A stretch of 64,000 nucleotides of DNA from Bacteriovorax sp. MedPE-SWde (GTDB lineage Bacteria; Bdellovibrionota; Bacteriovoracia; Bacteriovoracales; Bacteriovoracaceae), in the NCBI GenBank assembly GCA_001874305.1, contig MPCU01000007.1:1-64000 (forward strand). The letters are read 5' to 3'. A program made the translations under genes and the position numbers. Numbering within the stretch: the first letter of the stretch is position 1; the number at the start of each line of letters is the position of its first letter. The notes under the pieces were generated by a model. It was not told the DNA's origin and searched no databases. It saw only the letters and a list, made by a program, of their open reading frames with translations. This document shows, piece by piece, positions 9,868 through 19,415 of the stretch.

Positions 9868-11949
9868 ATGAGGAATTTCCTACTTACATTACTTCTATCT
9901 AGCTATGCTTTTTCAGCAGACTTAAATGATATCTTCAATGATGAAAGTCTTATGATGGAGCACGTAGGTGATGTTCTCAATTCTATTTCAAGTGTTGGAG
10001 ATCCTAAAAAATGTTCAACATTCGAAGCTAAGCAAAATTCTTGTGGTGTCGTTATAAATGACTACATGAAGGATCGCGAGCATCAGGGTGTATTTAAACT
10101 ATTTGTTGATAAGAATCCAAAGGACATGTGTACAAGCGTGGAGCTTAACGATAATTATTATACTTCTGCTAGCAAATTAGATGATTTCTTTCAAGACTAT
10201 ACGCTTGGTATGGTTCCGGCATTTAATAATGTGAATAAGAACTGCTTTGATAAATATTCAAGTTTAAAAGAACAAAAAAGTGCTATCTCATATTACTATT
10301 ATGCTCAAATGCGAATCATGCAAGATAAGATGATGACTTTGAACTCAATAGCTGCGATTGATAAGAAATTAGGTCGACCAATATTAGATGGTGTGAACTG
10401 TGATAGCTTTGGTCATCTTAAATCATTTTGTAAAAAAATCCAGACTTGTGAACCTTCAAAGAAGAATCTTTCAAACGATATTGCAGATACTAAATATGCC
10501 GTTGATTTAAAAAGAAAGATCGAGGCGAGTGATCCTGAATTAGATGAAGACATTGAGAATAAGAAGAGAATGTTAGGTGGATTAAATAGACTCTATCCAT
10601 GGCTTGAAGGAAAGGAATTTGAAAACAATTTCTCATACAGTGATAAAGATAACGATTTAAAAATTGAAAATGCTCTTGTAAAGCAATTTGAAGGAACAAG
10701 AGAGTTATTAAATAGCAGAATTACTAAATACGAAAAGCTCTCAGCATGTATCGAGAACTCTTCAAGTGATTGTGATGACTTTCACAAGGACTTAAATAAA
10801 TTAACTTCTGCACCTGAAATGAATTCAGAGCTAACTGCTCAAAATATCCTAGCAAAACATTATCAAAATACTGAGTCTTGTATTAACAATCAAAGAAATA
10901 TAAGAGATAGCGCTAATTCAAGTGCAAATGAATTTATTATCGGCTCTGGCCTTACTGTTGCGACATTAGGTCTTGGTACTATTGCTGTCGGATCAGGACA
11001 TCTTATAAAGGGAGTTCACACGGCAGGAGCATTAAATAGGTCCGAGAAAGTTAGAAGATCTCTTGCAACATTTTCTGTTCAAAACTCAAGTAAAATAAAA
11101 TCCGGTGCAAAGTACTTAGCACTGAGTTTAAATGGTGCATTCACTGCTCGTGGTGTAGTTGACGCTGCTTCTTCATGTAAAGAAGACCTTAGCCACTTAA
11201 CGGAATTTAAGAAATTAACAAGTCCAGGGCGTGAAGTTTCAATCTGTCCTATTTCTAATGAAAACCCAGAGTTTCAACTAATGTCTGATATAAAGTCATG
11301 TGCAATAAATGCAGCATTCGCTTCCCTTGATTTCTTACCGGCCATTCCATATGGGGTAAGTAAGTATCGAGCATCAAGAAACCCTGTCTCTACAGAGAAT
11401 GCAGAACTTTTAAACAAAGCTAGAGAAGCAATTGATCCCTCTGATATGAAGTATAAGGAAATGGATAAGAGATACCATGGTGAGCAGCACGGTAAGTCTG
11501 AAGGACTAAAAGACTTTAGAGTAAATAATAATCCAAATGGAAAAACGAGAAAGACTAAGTATTTTACTAGTGAGAAAATGCGTGAGCGCCTAAAAGTTCA
11601 TGTGAGAGATGGAAAACTATATGATTCTCAAGGTAAGTCAGTAAATAGTAATGATGAGCTTGAGGGAATTTTTGTTATGGATAAGCAGGGGGAGATGTAC
11701 TTTCATCCCGAGTCTGACCCTGGGAGACTTCATCATTCTTCATTCTTAGCAGGAGATGATGTCTTAAGTGCTGGCTCTATTAAAATAGAGGATGGGAAAA
11801 TAACATACTATAGTGATCAATCTGGACATTATAAACCTCTACCTATTCATGTTCAGCAAGGTATATACAATCTTCTAAAGAAAGGTGCTGACTTTACTGA
11901 TGTAGAGATAAATTTAAAGAACTATCCAGATCTCTCTGATCTGGAATAG
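9868..11949 (+). CDS. large exported protein with C-terminal HSSF/SGHY module
   Basis: A 693-residue protein with a signal peptide (MRNFLLTLLLSSYAFSA). Residues ~20-340 are helical with several cysteine pairs. A glycine-rich hydrophobic stretch (about 355-385) could be a membrane hairpin. The C-terminal ~130 residues contain DGKLYDSQGK, GRLHHSSFLAGDDVLSAGSI and SDQSGHYKP. I recall this HSSFLAG-x-G-x-SGHYxP pattern from C-terminal modules of secreted bacterial toxin- or effector-like proteins, but I cannot name a family with certainty. It may be a secreted effector. No catalytic residues can be assigned. Confidence 0.6.
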   Translation: MRNFLLTLLLSSYAFSADLNDIFNDESLMMEHVGDVLNSISSVGDPKKCSTFEAKQNSCGVVINDYMKDREHQGVFKLFVDKNPKDMCTSVELNDNYYTSASKLDDFFQDYTLGMVPAFNNVNKNCFDKYSSLKEQKSAISYYYYAQMRIMQDKMMTLNSIAAIDKKLGRPILDGVNCDSFGHLKSFCKKIQTCEPSKKNLSNDIADTKYAVDLKRKIEASDPELDEDIENKKRMLGGLNRLYPWLEGKEFENNFSYSDKDNDLKIENALVKQFEGTRELLNSRITKYEKLSACIENSSSDCDDFHKDLNKLTSAPEMNSELTAQNILAKHYQNTESCINNQRNIRDSANSSANEFIIGSGLTVATLGLGTIAVGSGHLIKGVHTAGALNRSEKVRRSLATFSVQNSSKIKSGAKYLALSLNGAFTARGVVDAASSCKEDLSHLTEFKKLTSPGREVSICPISNENPEFQLMSDIKSCAINAAFASLDFLPAIPYGVSKYRASRNPVSTENAELLNKAREAIDPSDMKYKEMDKRYHGEQHGKSEGLKDFRVNNNPNGKTRKTKYFTSEKMRERLKVHVRDGKLYDSQGKSVNSNDELEGIFVMDKQGEMYFHPESDPGRLHHSSFLAGDDVLSAGSIKIEDGKITYYSDQSGHYKPLPIHVQQGIYNLLKKGADFTDVEINLKNYPDLSDLE

Positions 11950-11963
11950 TCCTAGTATATAAA

Positions 11964-12626
11964 TTAGAATTGAGCTCTACAGCTAAATGCCTGTGAAGCA
12001 ACTTTATCAATTGCATACTTCTTAGCACCAGATGAAGTCATATCCATTCCAGTAGAACTATATGCAAAGTTGTAATGTGCTTTGAATTCGCTTTCAATTG
12101 GGTAGTCAGAACAAAAGCTTGACCACTTATCTTGTGCATATGCTTTTGCACCTGATGAAGTCATATCAAGACCAGCAGAGCTATAAGCAAATTTCTTAAG
12201 TCTCTTTACATTAGAAATCATCTCACTTGCTATTGAGCATGGATTGTTTTCTGTAAAGTCTTGAGCAAATTGTGTTGCTCCCATTGATGTCATATCTAGT
12301 CCATCTGAGGCATATGCAAAAGTCTTAAGTGATTTAAAAGTCGCTTGAAATACATCAGCGAAATCATTTGCACACATTCTTTGAACAGGTGGTTGTGGTG
12401 TTGGTCTAGGGGTAGGTACTGTATTTCCAGTTAGAATCCCAACAGAAAGCTTAAGATGCTTTTTAAGAGCCCTTAGTTCTTGGCGAGTCATAGTGTCTAC
12501 ATTCATTTGTGTTAGTCTGTGTACCTTCTTACTAAGCTTTGATACCTGAGCCTCAAGTTGTGCTGTGTTGGCAAATGTACTCATTGATAAGACTGCTAAT
12601 GTAGATGTAACTAAAAATTTATTCAT
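11964..12626 (-). CDS. exported protein with three FAYSS-GLDMTSSGA repeats
   Basis: A 220-residue exported protein. A signal peptide (residues 1-19) is followed by a short coiled coil (LEAQVSKLSKKVHRL), a proline-rich linker (TPRPTPQPPVQ) and three copies of a ~38-residue repeat with consensus FAYSS-x-G-LDMTSSGAK-x-YA-x-DK. The copies start near residues 110, 149 and 186, each with a cysteine between repeats. The repeats are also similar at the DNA level, so they arose by duplication. The domain layout (coiled coil, linker, repeats) suggests a periplasmic or surface-attached binding protein. Not a family I can name; the protein at 34834 carries a divergent relative of the repeat. Confidence 0.62.
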   Translation of the reverse strand: MNKFLVTSTLAVLSMSTFANTAQLEAQVSKLSKKVHRLTQMNVDTMTRQELRALKKHLKLSVGILTGNTVPTPRPTPQPPVQRMCANDFADVFQATFKSLKTFAYASDGLDMTSMGATQFAQDFTENNPCSIASEMISNVKRLKKFAYSSAGLDMTSSGAKAYAQDKWSSFCSDYPIESEFKAHYNFAYSSTGMDMTSSGAKKYAIDKVASQAFSCRAQF

Positions 12627-12878
12627 AAAAGACCCCTCTCTCTCAAATCATAAAAATATCGTATTTTTTGATGTTAAGTTTTCTAAAGCATTTCCTATGC
12701 CAAAAATTGAGAGCTTAAACTTAGTAATTCAGTGTCCTTTTGATACTTGGAGGCACTAGTGGTTACAAAGTGGGCCCAAAAGGTGGTGTCCTTTTGTCTA
12801 ATGACGCGCTATTTTTTGGCACGCAATTCGCTATTAGAAAAATACTATTAAATTGTATCAAAAAATCGAGAGGGATTT

Positions 12879-13670
12879 ATGAAGTCAGTTGTTTCAAAAT
12901 TAGTATTAGCGAGTGCGTTGTTATTAGGTGCAAATTCTTCTTTTGCCGAAAGATTTAAAATCAATATGCATAATAAGCACCTTAAAGGTGAAAATGTAAT
13001 AAAGCTTAAACAGCTCATTAAGTCTCAACATCCAGGAGCTAGATTAGCGGACCAGAGAATCAACATTGTTGAAGTTAAAGCTAAGTCTAGAGGTGGAAAT
13101 GGAAAAGTAAAACTACTAGTTAATGGTTTCGCACAAGATTCAGATACTATTGATGGAAGACAGTATGACTTTAACGATGGGCACAGATCTACTTTTTCAA
13201 AAAGTATTCTAGTAAGTACATCATCTGAAAGAGGAGCATGGAACCTTAAGCTAAAAGGTAATATAAAACTTAGAAATATCATTGTTACAACGTCAAGTGT
13301 AAGACCAGCACCGAGACCTAGGCCAATTCCAAGTGGACCATTCTTTGTATCTGCTGGTTCTAAGAAGGTAGATAAGTTTATCGTAGATACAGACAGATTC
13401 TACGTTCATGCTAATAATATTGAAGCAATTAAGATCTCAGCAAAGAGAGCAAACCTAGAGATTGAAAGCGTAAAAGTACATTTTGATAATGGGAGAGTTC
13501 TAACAATAAGAGATTTTGCTGGATACCTAAGAAAAGGTAGCTCACTTACACACAACTTTAGAACTAGACATGGAGCGAATATCGATCAAGTAGAAGTAAA
13601 CGCTACATCTACTAACCTAATTGGTTCTCGTGGCGAAGTTGTTTTAGAGCTTGGTAAAGATAAGTTTTAA
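12879..13670 (+). CDS. exported two-domain beta-sandwich-like protein
   Basis: A 263-residue protein with a signal peptide (ends NSSFA-ERF). Two similar beta-rich halves (about 24-140 and 155-263) are joined by a proline/arginine linker (RPAPRPRPIPSG). Each half has a VKV/KLL-x-NG or VHFDNG strand pair, suggesting internal duplication. It is divergent from the repeat protein at 11964, and the two share the linker style. AGAGGG lies ahead of the ATG. A strong terminator follows at 13746. Function unknown; a periplasmic or surface binding role is possible. Confidence 0.6.
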   Translation: MKSVVSKLVLASALLLGANSSFAERFKINMHNKHLKGENVIKLKQLIKSQHPGARLADQRINIVEVKAKSRGGNGKVKLLVNGFAQDSDTIDGRQYDFNDGHRSTFSKSILVSTSSERGAWNLKLKGNIKLRNIIVTTSSVRPAPRPRPIPSGPFFVSAGSKKVDKFIVDTDRFYVHANNIEAIKISAKRANLEIESVKVHFDNGRVLTIRDFAGYLRKGSSLTHNFRTRHGANIDQVEVNATSTNLIGSRGEVVLELGKDKF

Positions 13671-13745
13671 TACTATGTAGCTACGTATATTCCTGAGGGT
13701 TTTATTTATTAAAATAATCGTCTAGAAATAATAAAAGAAAAATAT

Positions 13746-13771
13746 GGGCCCCTTAAAGAAGGGGTCCTTTT
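13746..13771. terminator. bidirectional rho-independent terminator
   Basis: A 7-bp stem, GGGCCCC (13746-13752) with GGGGTCC (13761-13767) including one G-U pair, and an 8-base loop, followed by TTTTATTTT on the plus strand and by a T-rich run on the minus strand. It lies between the convergent genes ending at 13670 and 13770 and can serve both. Confidence 0.82.
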
Positions 13772-14810
13772 ATTTTAAAAGAAACTCAAACCTCTCAACG
13801 ATCTCATTAGTTGATAATTCAAGTGCCGCATCTCCAATAGATAATTCCAGTCGTGAAAGTCCTGCAGGTTCTTCACGCCAAATTCCCATACCTATATCAA
13901 AACCTTGTTCTTTTGATTCTTTCATACGCTTATGTAGAGTGTCCTTTGTTTGGGCCAGCTCTAAGTGCATCATATTTGTTTTAACTTTTTCAGGAATCAC
14001 TTTGACGCCTGGAAGAGATGAGATGGCCTTAGCTATTTCTTGTGCTTTAGTGATGTACTTATCAAACTCATTAATACGCATATCAAAATTCATTTTAGCG
14101 GGAATTGCTAGGGGATAGAGTTGAAAGAGATTTCCGCCATGACGCCTTAGCCATTGTTTTGCTTTTTCAATAAAGTCTTTTGGGCCAAGAAGCATGGAGC
14201 CTGAAGTGGAGCCAAATCCTTTATAGAATGAGAGAAAGAGAGAATCAAAACCATGGACAATTTCTTTAACTGATTTTTCATAGTGGTTTTGACATTCAAA
14301 TAAACGTGCACCATCTAGGTGAAGCTTTATTCCCTTGTCCTTACAATATGATTTTTGAGCTTCTAAATCATCCCATGAGGGAAGATCGCCTCCTAAGTGT
14401 CTAAGAGGAAGCTCAAGGATTAAGCTCGATACTTTTGAATCTAGTCCCTGTATATCTTCTAAACTTGTAACTTGGTCTTTATGGCCACACTCGAGAGCTT
14501 GTAGACCATGCAAATGATCAAAAGAGTCTTCCTCATGAAGTAGGATGTGACAGGTTGGGTGACAAGCAAATTTCTTATTAGATGACTCGTCACTATAGAT
14601 TCTAAGCGCGATTAATTGCGCCATTACACCACTAGGCATGAATAGCGCTGCCTCCATGCCTGTAAGTTTTGCAATATCGCTCTCAAACCTATTGAGGAAC
14701 TCACCACTACCATACTGGTCATGGTCAATCTCATTTACCTGACAGTAATCGCTCAGTTCTTGAAAGTTCTCTTGAATTGTTCTTCTTTTGTGTCCTGATA
14801 ATTTTTTCAT
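13770..14810 (-). CDS. ltaE: low-specificity L-threonine aldolase
   Basis: A 346-residue PLP-dependent fold-type I enzyme of the beta-eliminating lyase/threonine aldolase family. It cleaves L-threonine or L-allo-threonine to glycine and acetaldehyde. Seen: an active-site histidine region (EEDSFDHLHG), the PLP-aspartate motif LHLDGARLFEC, and the Schiff-base lysine Lys197 in SFYKGFGS. Length and motif order match the family. The stop sits at the base of the 13746 terminator, so transcription ends immediately. It is divergent from the TldE-like gene at 14916. Stereospecificity cannot be told from sequence. Confidence 0.87.
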   Translation of the reverse strand: MKKLSGHKRRTIQENFQELSDYCQVNEIDHDQYGSGEFLNRFESDIAKLTGMEAALFMPSGVMAQLIALRIYSDESSNKKFACHPTCHILLHEEDSFDHLHGLQALECGHKDQVTSLEDIQGLDSKVSSLILELPLRHLGGDLPSWDDLEAQKSYCKDKGIKLHLDGARLFECQNHYEKSVKEIVHGFDSLFLSFYKGFGSTSGSMLLGPKDFIEKAKQWLRRHGGNLFQLYPLAIPAKMNFDMRINEFDKYITKAQEIAKAISSLPGVKVIPEKVKTNMMHLELAQTKDTLHKRMKESKEQGFDIGMGIWREEPAGLSRLELSIGDAALELSTNEIVERFEFLLK

Positions 14811-14915
14811 AAAGAAAGCCTATCATAATATGTATATGTTGCGAAGCGTCTCTGTTTTATGTGCTTTGTGACTTATTCTAGTGCCCGATACAATCACTAA
14901 ACAAGAAGAGAGATT

Positions 14916-16310
14916 ATGAATTTATCTAATGATCCAATGTTACCAAAGCTCAAAGAAGCTCTTGAAGAGATTAAATCTCAAAACAGCGAGACATTCTACG
15001 CATGGAAAATACTAATTAAGCACTATCAGTCACTACAGACTTTAATGGTGGGAGATGTTGGGAGTGAATTTTCTCAATACCAAAACCGTGATGTACTAGA
15101 TCATAGTTATCAGATTGAAATTTACACAAGACATAGTGATCCAATGGTAATGGGAAGCTCTTCTTTTACAATTGATCCATTGGCCGAGTTAACTGAGCAG
15201 ATACAAAAGACTTATAATAATTCGCTACTTGTTTCTAATAAGCCTTGGGATTTACCTAATAAGGTTAATGGTGAGTTTGAAAAGGTACTTACTACTGATC
15301 CAATGATTGGTGAAAGTATTCAAGCTGCGCATGGAAAACTTCTTGAAGATATCAATAAGAAGATTGTTACAGTAACTGAAGTAAAAGCAAATAGTGCGGA
15401 ACTCTTTACGAATCTAAAATCAGTATACTTTGAAACTTCTCTAGGCCTTAGCGGACAAAAACAAGATTCTGATATTTACTTTGAGGCGGCGGTAGAAAAG
15501 CTTCCAACTCCTAATACTCAAGAAGTCTTAAAATATAAGAAATCAATAAGTATTGAAGATGCAGATCTTGCTAGCTTTATTGATGAAGTCGTAGAGGAAA
15601 CATTAAGTATCTCAGATACTGTTGTTCCTAAGACAAGTGATGACAGTACTATCTTAGTTGATAGTGAAGTTATATCAAATCTCTTAAATGATGTGGTTCA
15701 TCAGCTTGATGCAAGTAGAGAATATAATAAGAGTCCATTCATGGCGAAAGACGACTCAATTCTAGCTCTTAAAAAAGCAACTGACTCTGATCAGATCAAT
15801 ATAACTCTTGATCCGACGGTACCTGTAATGGCGCTTTCAACACCTTTTACAGCTGAGGGAATGAAGCCAGTTAAAGCGGATATTATTAAAGATGATATCG
15901 TTCAAACTCAAATGGTTGGTAATCGTATTGGTCAATACCTTGGTGTTAAGCCAAATTATATCGCTGGAAATATGCTCGTTAATAGAGGAGATAAGACAAA
16001 GACAGAACTTATTGACTCAGTAGATGAGTGTATCGAAATTATTGCTTTCTCTTCTCTACTGATCAATCCAAATACTCTTACTTGGAGTAGTGAGATTAAA
16101 CTAGGGAAGCTATTTCAAAACGGTAAGCTCGTCTCAATGTTAAAAGGTGGAGTTGTTTCAGGATCTATTAAAGAGAATCTCTCAAATTTTAGATTTAGTA
16201 ATGACGAAGTTAAAGTTAATGAAGTTGCTGGTGGATTTCATGCCGCTTGCGGATATGTTGGCCCAGGTCACATGCTGATTAAATCAGGTGTAAAGGTAGT
16301 AGGTGAATAA
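14916..16310 (+). CDS. TldE/PmbA-like protein, divergent
   Basis: A 464-residue protein whose C-terminal half resembles the TldE/PmbA side of the TldD/TldE metalloprotease: GNRIGQYLGVKPNYIAGNMLVNRG, then GKLFQNGKLVSMLKGGVVSGSIKENLSNF (both written in parts here). The N-terminal half is poorly conserved. It carries no HExxxH zinc motif, as expected for the non-catalytic subunit. The start has AAGAAGAGAG ahead of it. The next gene, a TldD-like subunit, begins 2 bp after its stop, supporting a heterodimer that processes peptides in the cytoplasm. The assignment rests largely on this pairing. Confidence 0.62.
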   Translation: MNLSNDPMLPKLKEALEEIKSQNSETFYAWKILIKHYQSLQTLMVGDVGSEFSQYQNRDVLDHSYQIEIYTRHSDPMVMGSSSFTIDPLAELTEQIQKTYNNSLLVSNKPWDLPNKVNGEFEKVLTTDPMIGESIQAAHGKLLEDINKKIVTVTEVKANSAELFTNLKSVYFETSLGLSGQKQDSDIYFEAAVEKLPTPNTQEVLKYKKSISIEDADLASFIDEVVEETLSISDTVVPKTSDDSTILVDSEVISNLLNDVVHQLDASREYNKSPFMAKDDSILALKKATDSDQINITLDPTVPVMALSTPFTAEGMKPVKADIIKDDIVQTQMVGNRIGQYLGVKPNYIAGNMLVNRGDKTKTELIDSVDECIEIIAFSSLLINPNTLTWSSEIKLGKLFQNGKLVSMLKGGVVSGSIKENLSNFRFSNDEVKVNEVAGGFHAACGYVGPGHMLIKSGVKVVGE

Positions 16311-16311
16311 T

Positions 16312-17880
16312 ATGAAAGGTAATAGAACAGAATTTCCAAAGCATTTACAAGCAACACGTACTCTTATGACAGAGCTACTTGATATATTAGAAAGTGGAAG
16401 AACAAATGATTGGTATTCATTTGTATGGCTTGAAGAGAAGAAATCTCTTGGCTCAGTGGCCGCTGTAAACGAAAGTACTTCAGAATCTCTTGATAGAGGT
16501 CTTGTTCTGCGTATCTTAGTTGATGGTCAAAACTTTGAAAAATCATCTAATCAACTAGATAGAGAAAGCCTAATAAAAATGGCGACAGAGTTTAGAGCTG
16601 AGATGGATAAGCTTTATCCTACGGTTAAAGATAATACTTTCACTCCAATTTCTTGGCAAGATGAAGACCTTACTGGTCTTGGTTTAGATATAACATCTCA
16701 GCTTCCTAAGGATTTAAATAACAAGACTGAAGTTCACTTCTCTCCTCTGTGTGAAATAAATCCATTTGATACTGAAGTTTCAACTTTAAAGTCTCTGTGC
16801 TTAAAAATGAGAACAGAACTCTTTGATAAGTCGAAGAAGATTTCACAAGACAATGATAACTATGAAGAGCTGGCCGAAGTTAAATCCATGGGAAAACAAG
16901 ACATCATTACTCACATCTTTATTGACCGTGAAAAGAATATGTCTCAAACACTTCCTATAACGCTTTTATACTCTATGGGTATGACTAAGACAGGTCAGGT
17001 CGGTAGATGTATTTCTGGCGGTCTTGGAGGCCTTGAGGTTGCAGTTCACAGTGATAGTGACAAAGATGAGGTAACTCGAAGACCACTACAGCTTTCAGTT
17101 GCAAAAAAACTGACTCCAGGGCGCTACCAAGTAATCTCTGGACCAGATGTTACTGGAGTTATTGCTCATGAGGCATTTGGACATACTCAAGAAGGTGATA
17201 CATGGATGAAGGGCAGAAGTATTGCTCAAGATCTACACCTATCTAAAACTAAAGTTGGTAACGATCAAGCAAGTATCATGAACTACCCAAATATGTTCTC
17301 AATGGAAGATCTCTCCCACGGAACAAATGGTTCATACTTCTTTGATCATGAAGGCGAACTTGGAAGACCACAGAAAATTCTTGATAAGGGAATGCTCTCA
17401 ACTCCAATGACAGATCTCACATCATCTCTAAGGCTAAATGTTCCAAGAACTGCCAATGGAAAGCGTGAGAGTTGGAGAAGACCTCTCATGACAAGACAAA
17501 CAAATACCTACTTCACACCAGGTGATAAGACTCTTGAAGAACTTATCGGTATGGTAAGCGAAGGCTACCTTGCAAAATGGGCCAGCGGCGGTATGGAAGA
17601 TCCAAAAGGTGGAAGTCTTACAGCAGGTACAGCATACCTAGAAGAAATCAAAGAAGGAAAATTAACTGGTGAAGTTTTTCTCGGTCCAAGTGGTGGTCAC
17701 GTAGAATTATCTGATCCTGTATTTACTCTATTAGATAGCATCGTTGCCAAGTCAAAGTCTGTCCACGAAGGTGGCGTACCTGAGAACAAATTTGGTGGCT
17801 GCGGAAAGTATCACAAAGAAGGAGTTCCTGCTGGTTGTGGTGGCCCTTATATTCTTTGGAATAGTATTAATTGTGGGTAA
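16312..17880 (+). CDS. TldD-like metalloprotease subunit
   Basis: A 522-residue catalytic-type subunit of the TldD/PmbA family. The zinc motif HEAFGHTQEGD starts at His286 (HExxxH with downstream Glu). Later family segments include GTNGSYFFDHEGE and MTDLTSSLRL, and the C-terminus ends with a CGKYHKEGVPAGCGGP segment. I chose the ATG at 16312 with AGGTGA six bases upstream over the GTG at 16303. In known systems TldD/TldE process ribosomal peptides and degrade unstructured peptides. The substrate here is unknown. A strong terminator follows at 17912, so this ends the operon. Confidence 0.8.
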   Translation: MKGNRTEFPKHLQATRTLMTELLDILESGRTNDWYSFVWLEEKKSLGSVAAVNESTSESLDRGLVLRILVDGQNFEKSSNQLDRESLIKMATEFRAEMDKLYPTVKDNTFTPISWQDEDLTGLGLDITSQLPKDLNNKTEVHFSPLCEINPFDTEVSTLKSLCLKMRTELFDKSKKISQDNDNYEELAEVKSMGKQDIITHIFIDREKNMSQTLPITLLYSMGMTKTGQVGRCISGGLGGLEVAVHSDSDKDEVTRRPLQLSVAKKLTPGRYQVISGPDVTGVIAHEAFGHTQEGDTWMKGRSIAQDLHLSKTKVGNDQASIMNYPNMFSMEDLSHGTNGSYFFDHEGELGRPQKILDKGMLSTPMTDLTSSLRLNVPRTANGKRESWRRPLMTRQTNTYFTPGDKTLEELIGMVSEGYLAKWASGGMEDPKGGSLTAGTAYLEEIKEGKLTGEVFLGPSGGHVELSDPVFTLLDSIVAKSKSVHEGGVPENKFGGCGKYHKEGVPAGCGGPYILWNSINCG

Positions 17881-17911
17881 TTAAAGTTTAAAATATAAAA
17901 TCAAAATATAG

Positions 17912-17939
17912 AGGCCGTCTTATATTAGACGGCCTTTTT
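17912..17939 (+). terminator. rho-independent terminator after tldD-like gene
   Basis: A 9-bp perfect stem, AGGCCGTCT (17912-17920) with AGACGGCCT (17927-17935), a 6-base loop, then TTTTATTTTG. It ends the TldE/TldD operon and separates it from the Rhs tip array. The following 170 bases to 18106 hold no gene I can support. Confidence 0.88.
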
Positions 17940-18163
17940 ATTTTGTTTTAACTAAGGAATCTTGGTCGTGGCATTCTTGCAAAATGAGAAACTAGGTACG
18001 ATAATTATTTATTACCAGTAATAAGATGAATAGAACGCTACAGAGGCCATATATTCAAACATATTTTTTATATTTTTGTGCTGAGTGTTGCAGTTCTGAA
18101 ATATAAGTAAATATTGATGGTGTAGAGAGAAGTTACACTTATGATCGAGAAGATATTCTTGGG

Positions 18164-18958
18164 ATGTACGAAAAGCAACCAAATGGAACCTTTAATCTTG
18201 TTATGAAGTATCTTCATGGACCAGGTATTGATGAACCATTAAAAGGTATTGGTGCTGACTATACAGAGACCTATTTCGCTGATGGTTTAGGATCTATTGT
18301 AAAGATTGTTCGTAGTAATGGAGACCATTTAAATCTTGTGTATGATTCTTTCGGTAATGTTAAAGTTTTTAACTCAACTGGACAGGAGGTAAGTCTGGAT
18401 AAGCTATCTACACTTACGTATGGATATACTGGTCGTGAATTAGATCCGGAGAGTTCTTTTTACTATTACCGTGCACGTTATTACAATCCTTCAACGGCGC
18501 GCTTTATTTCAAGCGATAAGGTTGGAATGTCTTCTGGAAATATGAACTTTTATGCTTATGTAAATAATAGGCCGACTAGTTTTGTTGACCCGACCGGAGA
18601 GACACCTGTCTTACTTGTTTTTAGAGCGATTTCCTGTTTAACAGCTTTAGGGGCTGGGATAATTGAAGGCTTTGATGCTTATGCAGCGGCAGGAGTAATT
18701 GCATCTTTAGGAGAATCAATATCAGTTCATGATGGAATAATATCAGGAATAGATAAAGAGCTAGAAAATGATTGCCTGAAAGGAGCTGACAAAAGGAGAG
18801 CTCAGAAGCTTAGAAGTGAATTAGACTTTGAAAGGAGAAAACTGAAGACTCAGCTTACACTAGAGTCGAGTAAGTTTGGAGGTTCACTGTTTAAAACGGC
18901 AGGAGCAATTGGAGCAAAAGCGGTTCTTAAGTGCTTTAACTTAAAGGGCGGTCTATGA
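18164..18958 (+). CDS. Rhs tip 1: 5'-truncated Rhs core end plus C-terminal domain
   Basis: The left-most and longest array member. The Rhs-like frame is open from 18107, before any ATG, and encodes YTYDREDILGMYE upstream of the ATG, so this is the 3' end of an rhs gene that has lost its 5' part. Residues ~1-85 are typical Rhs core end (GPGIDEPL, LVYDSFGNVK, YTGRELDPES), followed by the conserved RARYYNPSTARFIS...DPTGE boundary. The unique tip after DPTGE (about 120 residues) has a hydrophobic helical stretch (VFRAISCLTALGAGIIEGFD) then charged helices. No enzyme motif is seen. A membrane-acting toxin is inferred from its polytopic membrane partner, which overlaps it by 4 bp. Confidence 0.7.
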   Translation: MYEKQPNGTFNLVMKYLHGPGIDEPLKGIGADYTETYFADGLGSIVKIVRSNGDHLNLVYDSFGNVKVFNSTGQEVSLDKLSTLTYGYTGRELDPESSFYYYRARYYNPSTARFISSDKVGMSSGNMNFYAYVNNRPTSFVDPTGETPVLLVFRAISCLTALGAGIIEGFDAYAAAGVIASLGESISVHDGIISGIDKELENDCLKGADKRRAQKLRSELDFERRKLKTQLTLESSKFGGSLFKTAGAIGAKAVLKCFNLKGGL

Positions 18959-19410
18959 TACCTGCGTGGTTCTCGATATATTTATTCTTTGTAGGAACAT
19001 TAGTAATAATTAATGCTCACTTTGTTTTCTATAGAATAAATTATGTAAAATCCTTAGTTTACTTAACCTTATACCAGCTAGTTTATTTTTCTGTAATTAT
19101 GGGCTTTGATATTATTTCAGATATGTACTTTTCAGGACTACTCAAGAGTCCTGTTGATACATTAACTGTTCCTTTAGTCACTCTTTCTACATTGTTCTTA
19201 GGCTTGTTAACATTTGAGTCTATAGTTACTGAAGGAGCAAAGAAATCGTTTAATGTATTTGTATTAAATACACTGTGCTTTTTAATATTCACTTTTAGTC
19301 TAAAGTGGGTGTTAGAAGGTACATATTTTTATATTTTTTATGCTGTTGTAGTAGTTGCGGCTAAAGCTCCGATTTATTCGAGAGCCATTAGATTTATACG
19401 ATCAAAGTAA
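18955..19410 (+). CDS. putative immunity protein 1 (polytopic membrane protein)
   Basis: A 151-residue, very hydrophobic protein with about four or five transmembrane helices and no known family. Its ATG overlaps the stop of tip 1 (ATGA, 4 bp) and AGGGCGG lies upstream, the standard coupled arrangement of toxin and immunity genes. An inner-membrane location fits protection against a membrane-acting or periplasmic tip. The role is inferred from position only. Confidence 0.55.
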   Translation: MIPAWFSIYLFFVGTLVIINAHFVFYRINYVKSLVYLTLYQLVYFSVIMGFDIISDMYFSGLLKSPVDTLTVPLVTLSTLFLGLLTFESIVTEGAKKSFNVFVLNTLCFLIFTFSLKWVLEGTYFYIFYAVVVVAAKAPIYSRAIRFIRSK

Positions 19411-19415
19411 ATATT

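Noticed and set aside
10490..10699. Minus-strand open frame inside the large exported protein
   Set aside because: Shadow of a well-supported coding frame, no ribosome site or protein-like pattern.
13744..14118. Long plus-strand open frame opposite ltaE
   Set aside because: It is antisense to a clear threonine aldolase gene and starts inside the terminator stem; its translation looks like a shadow.
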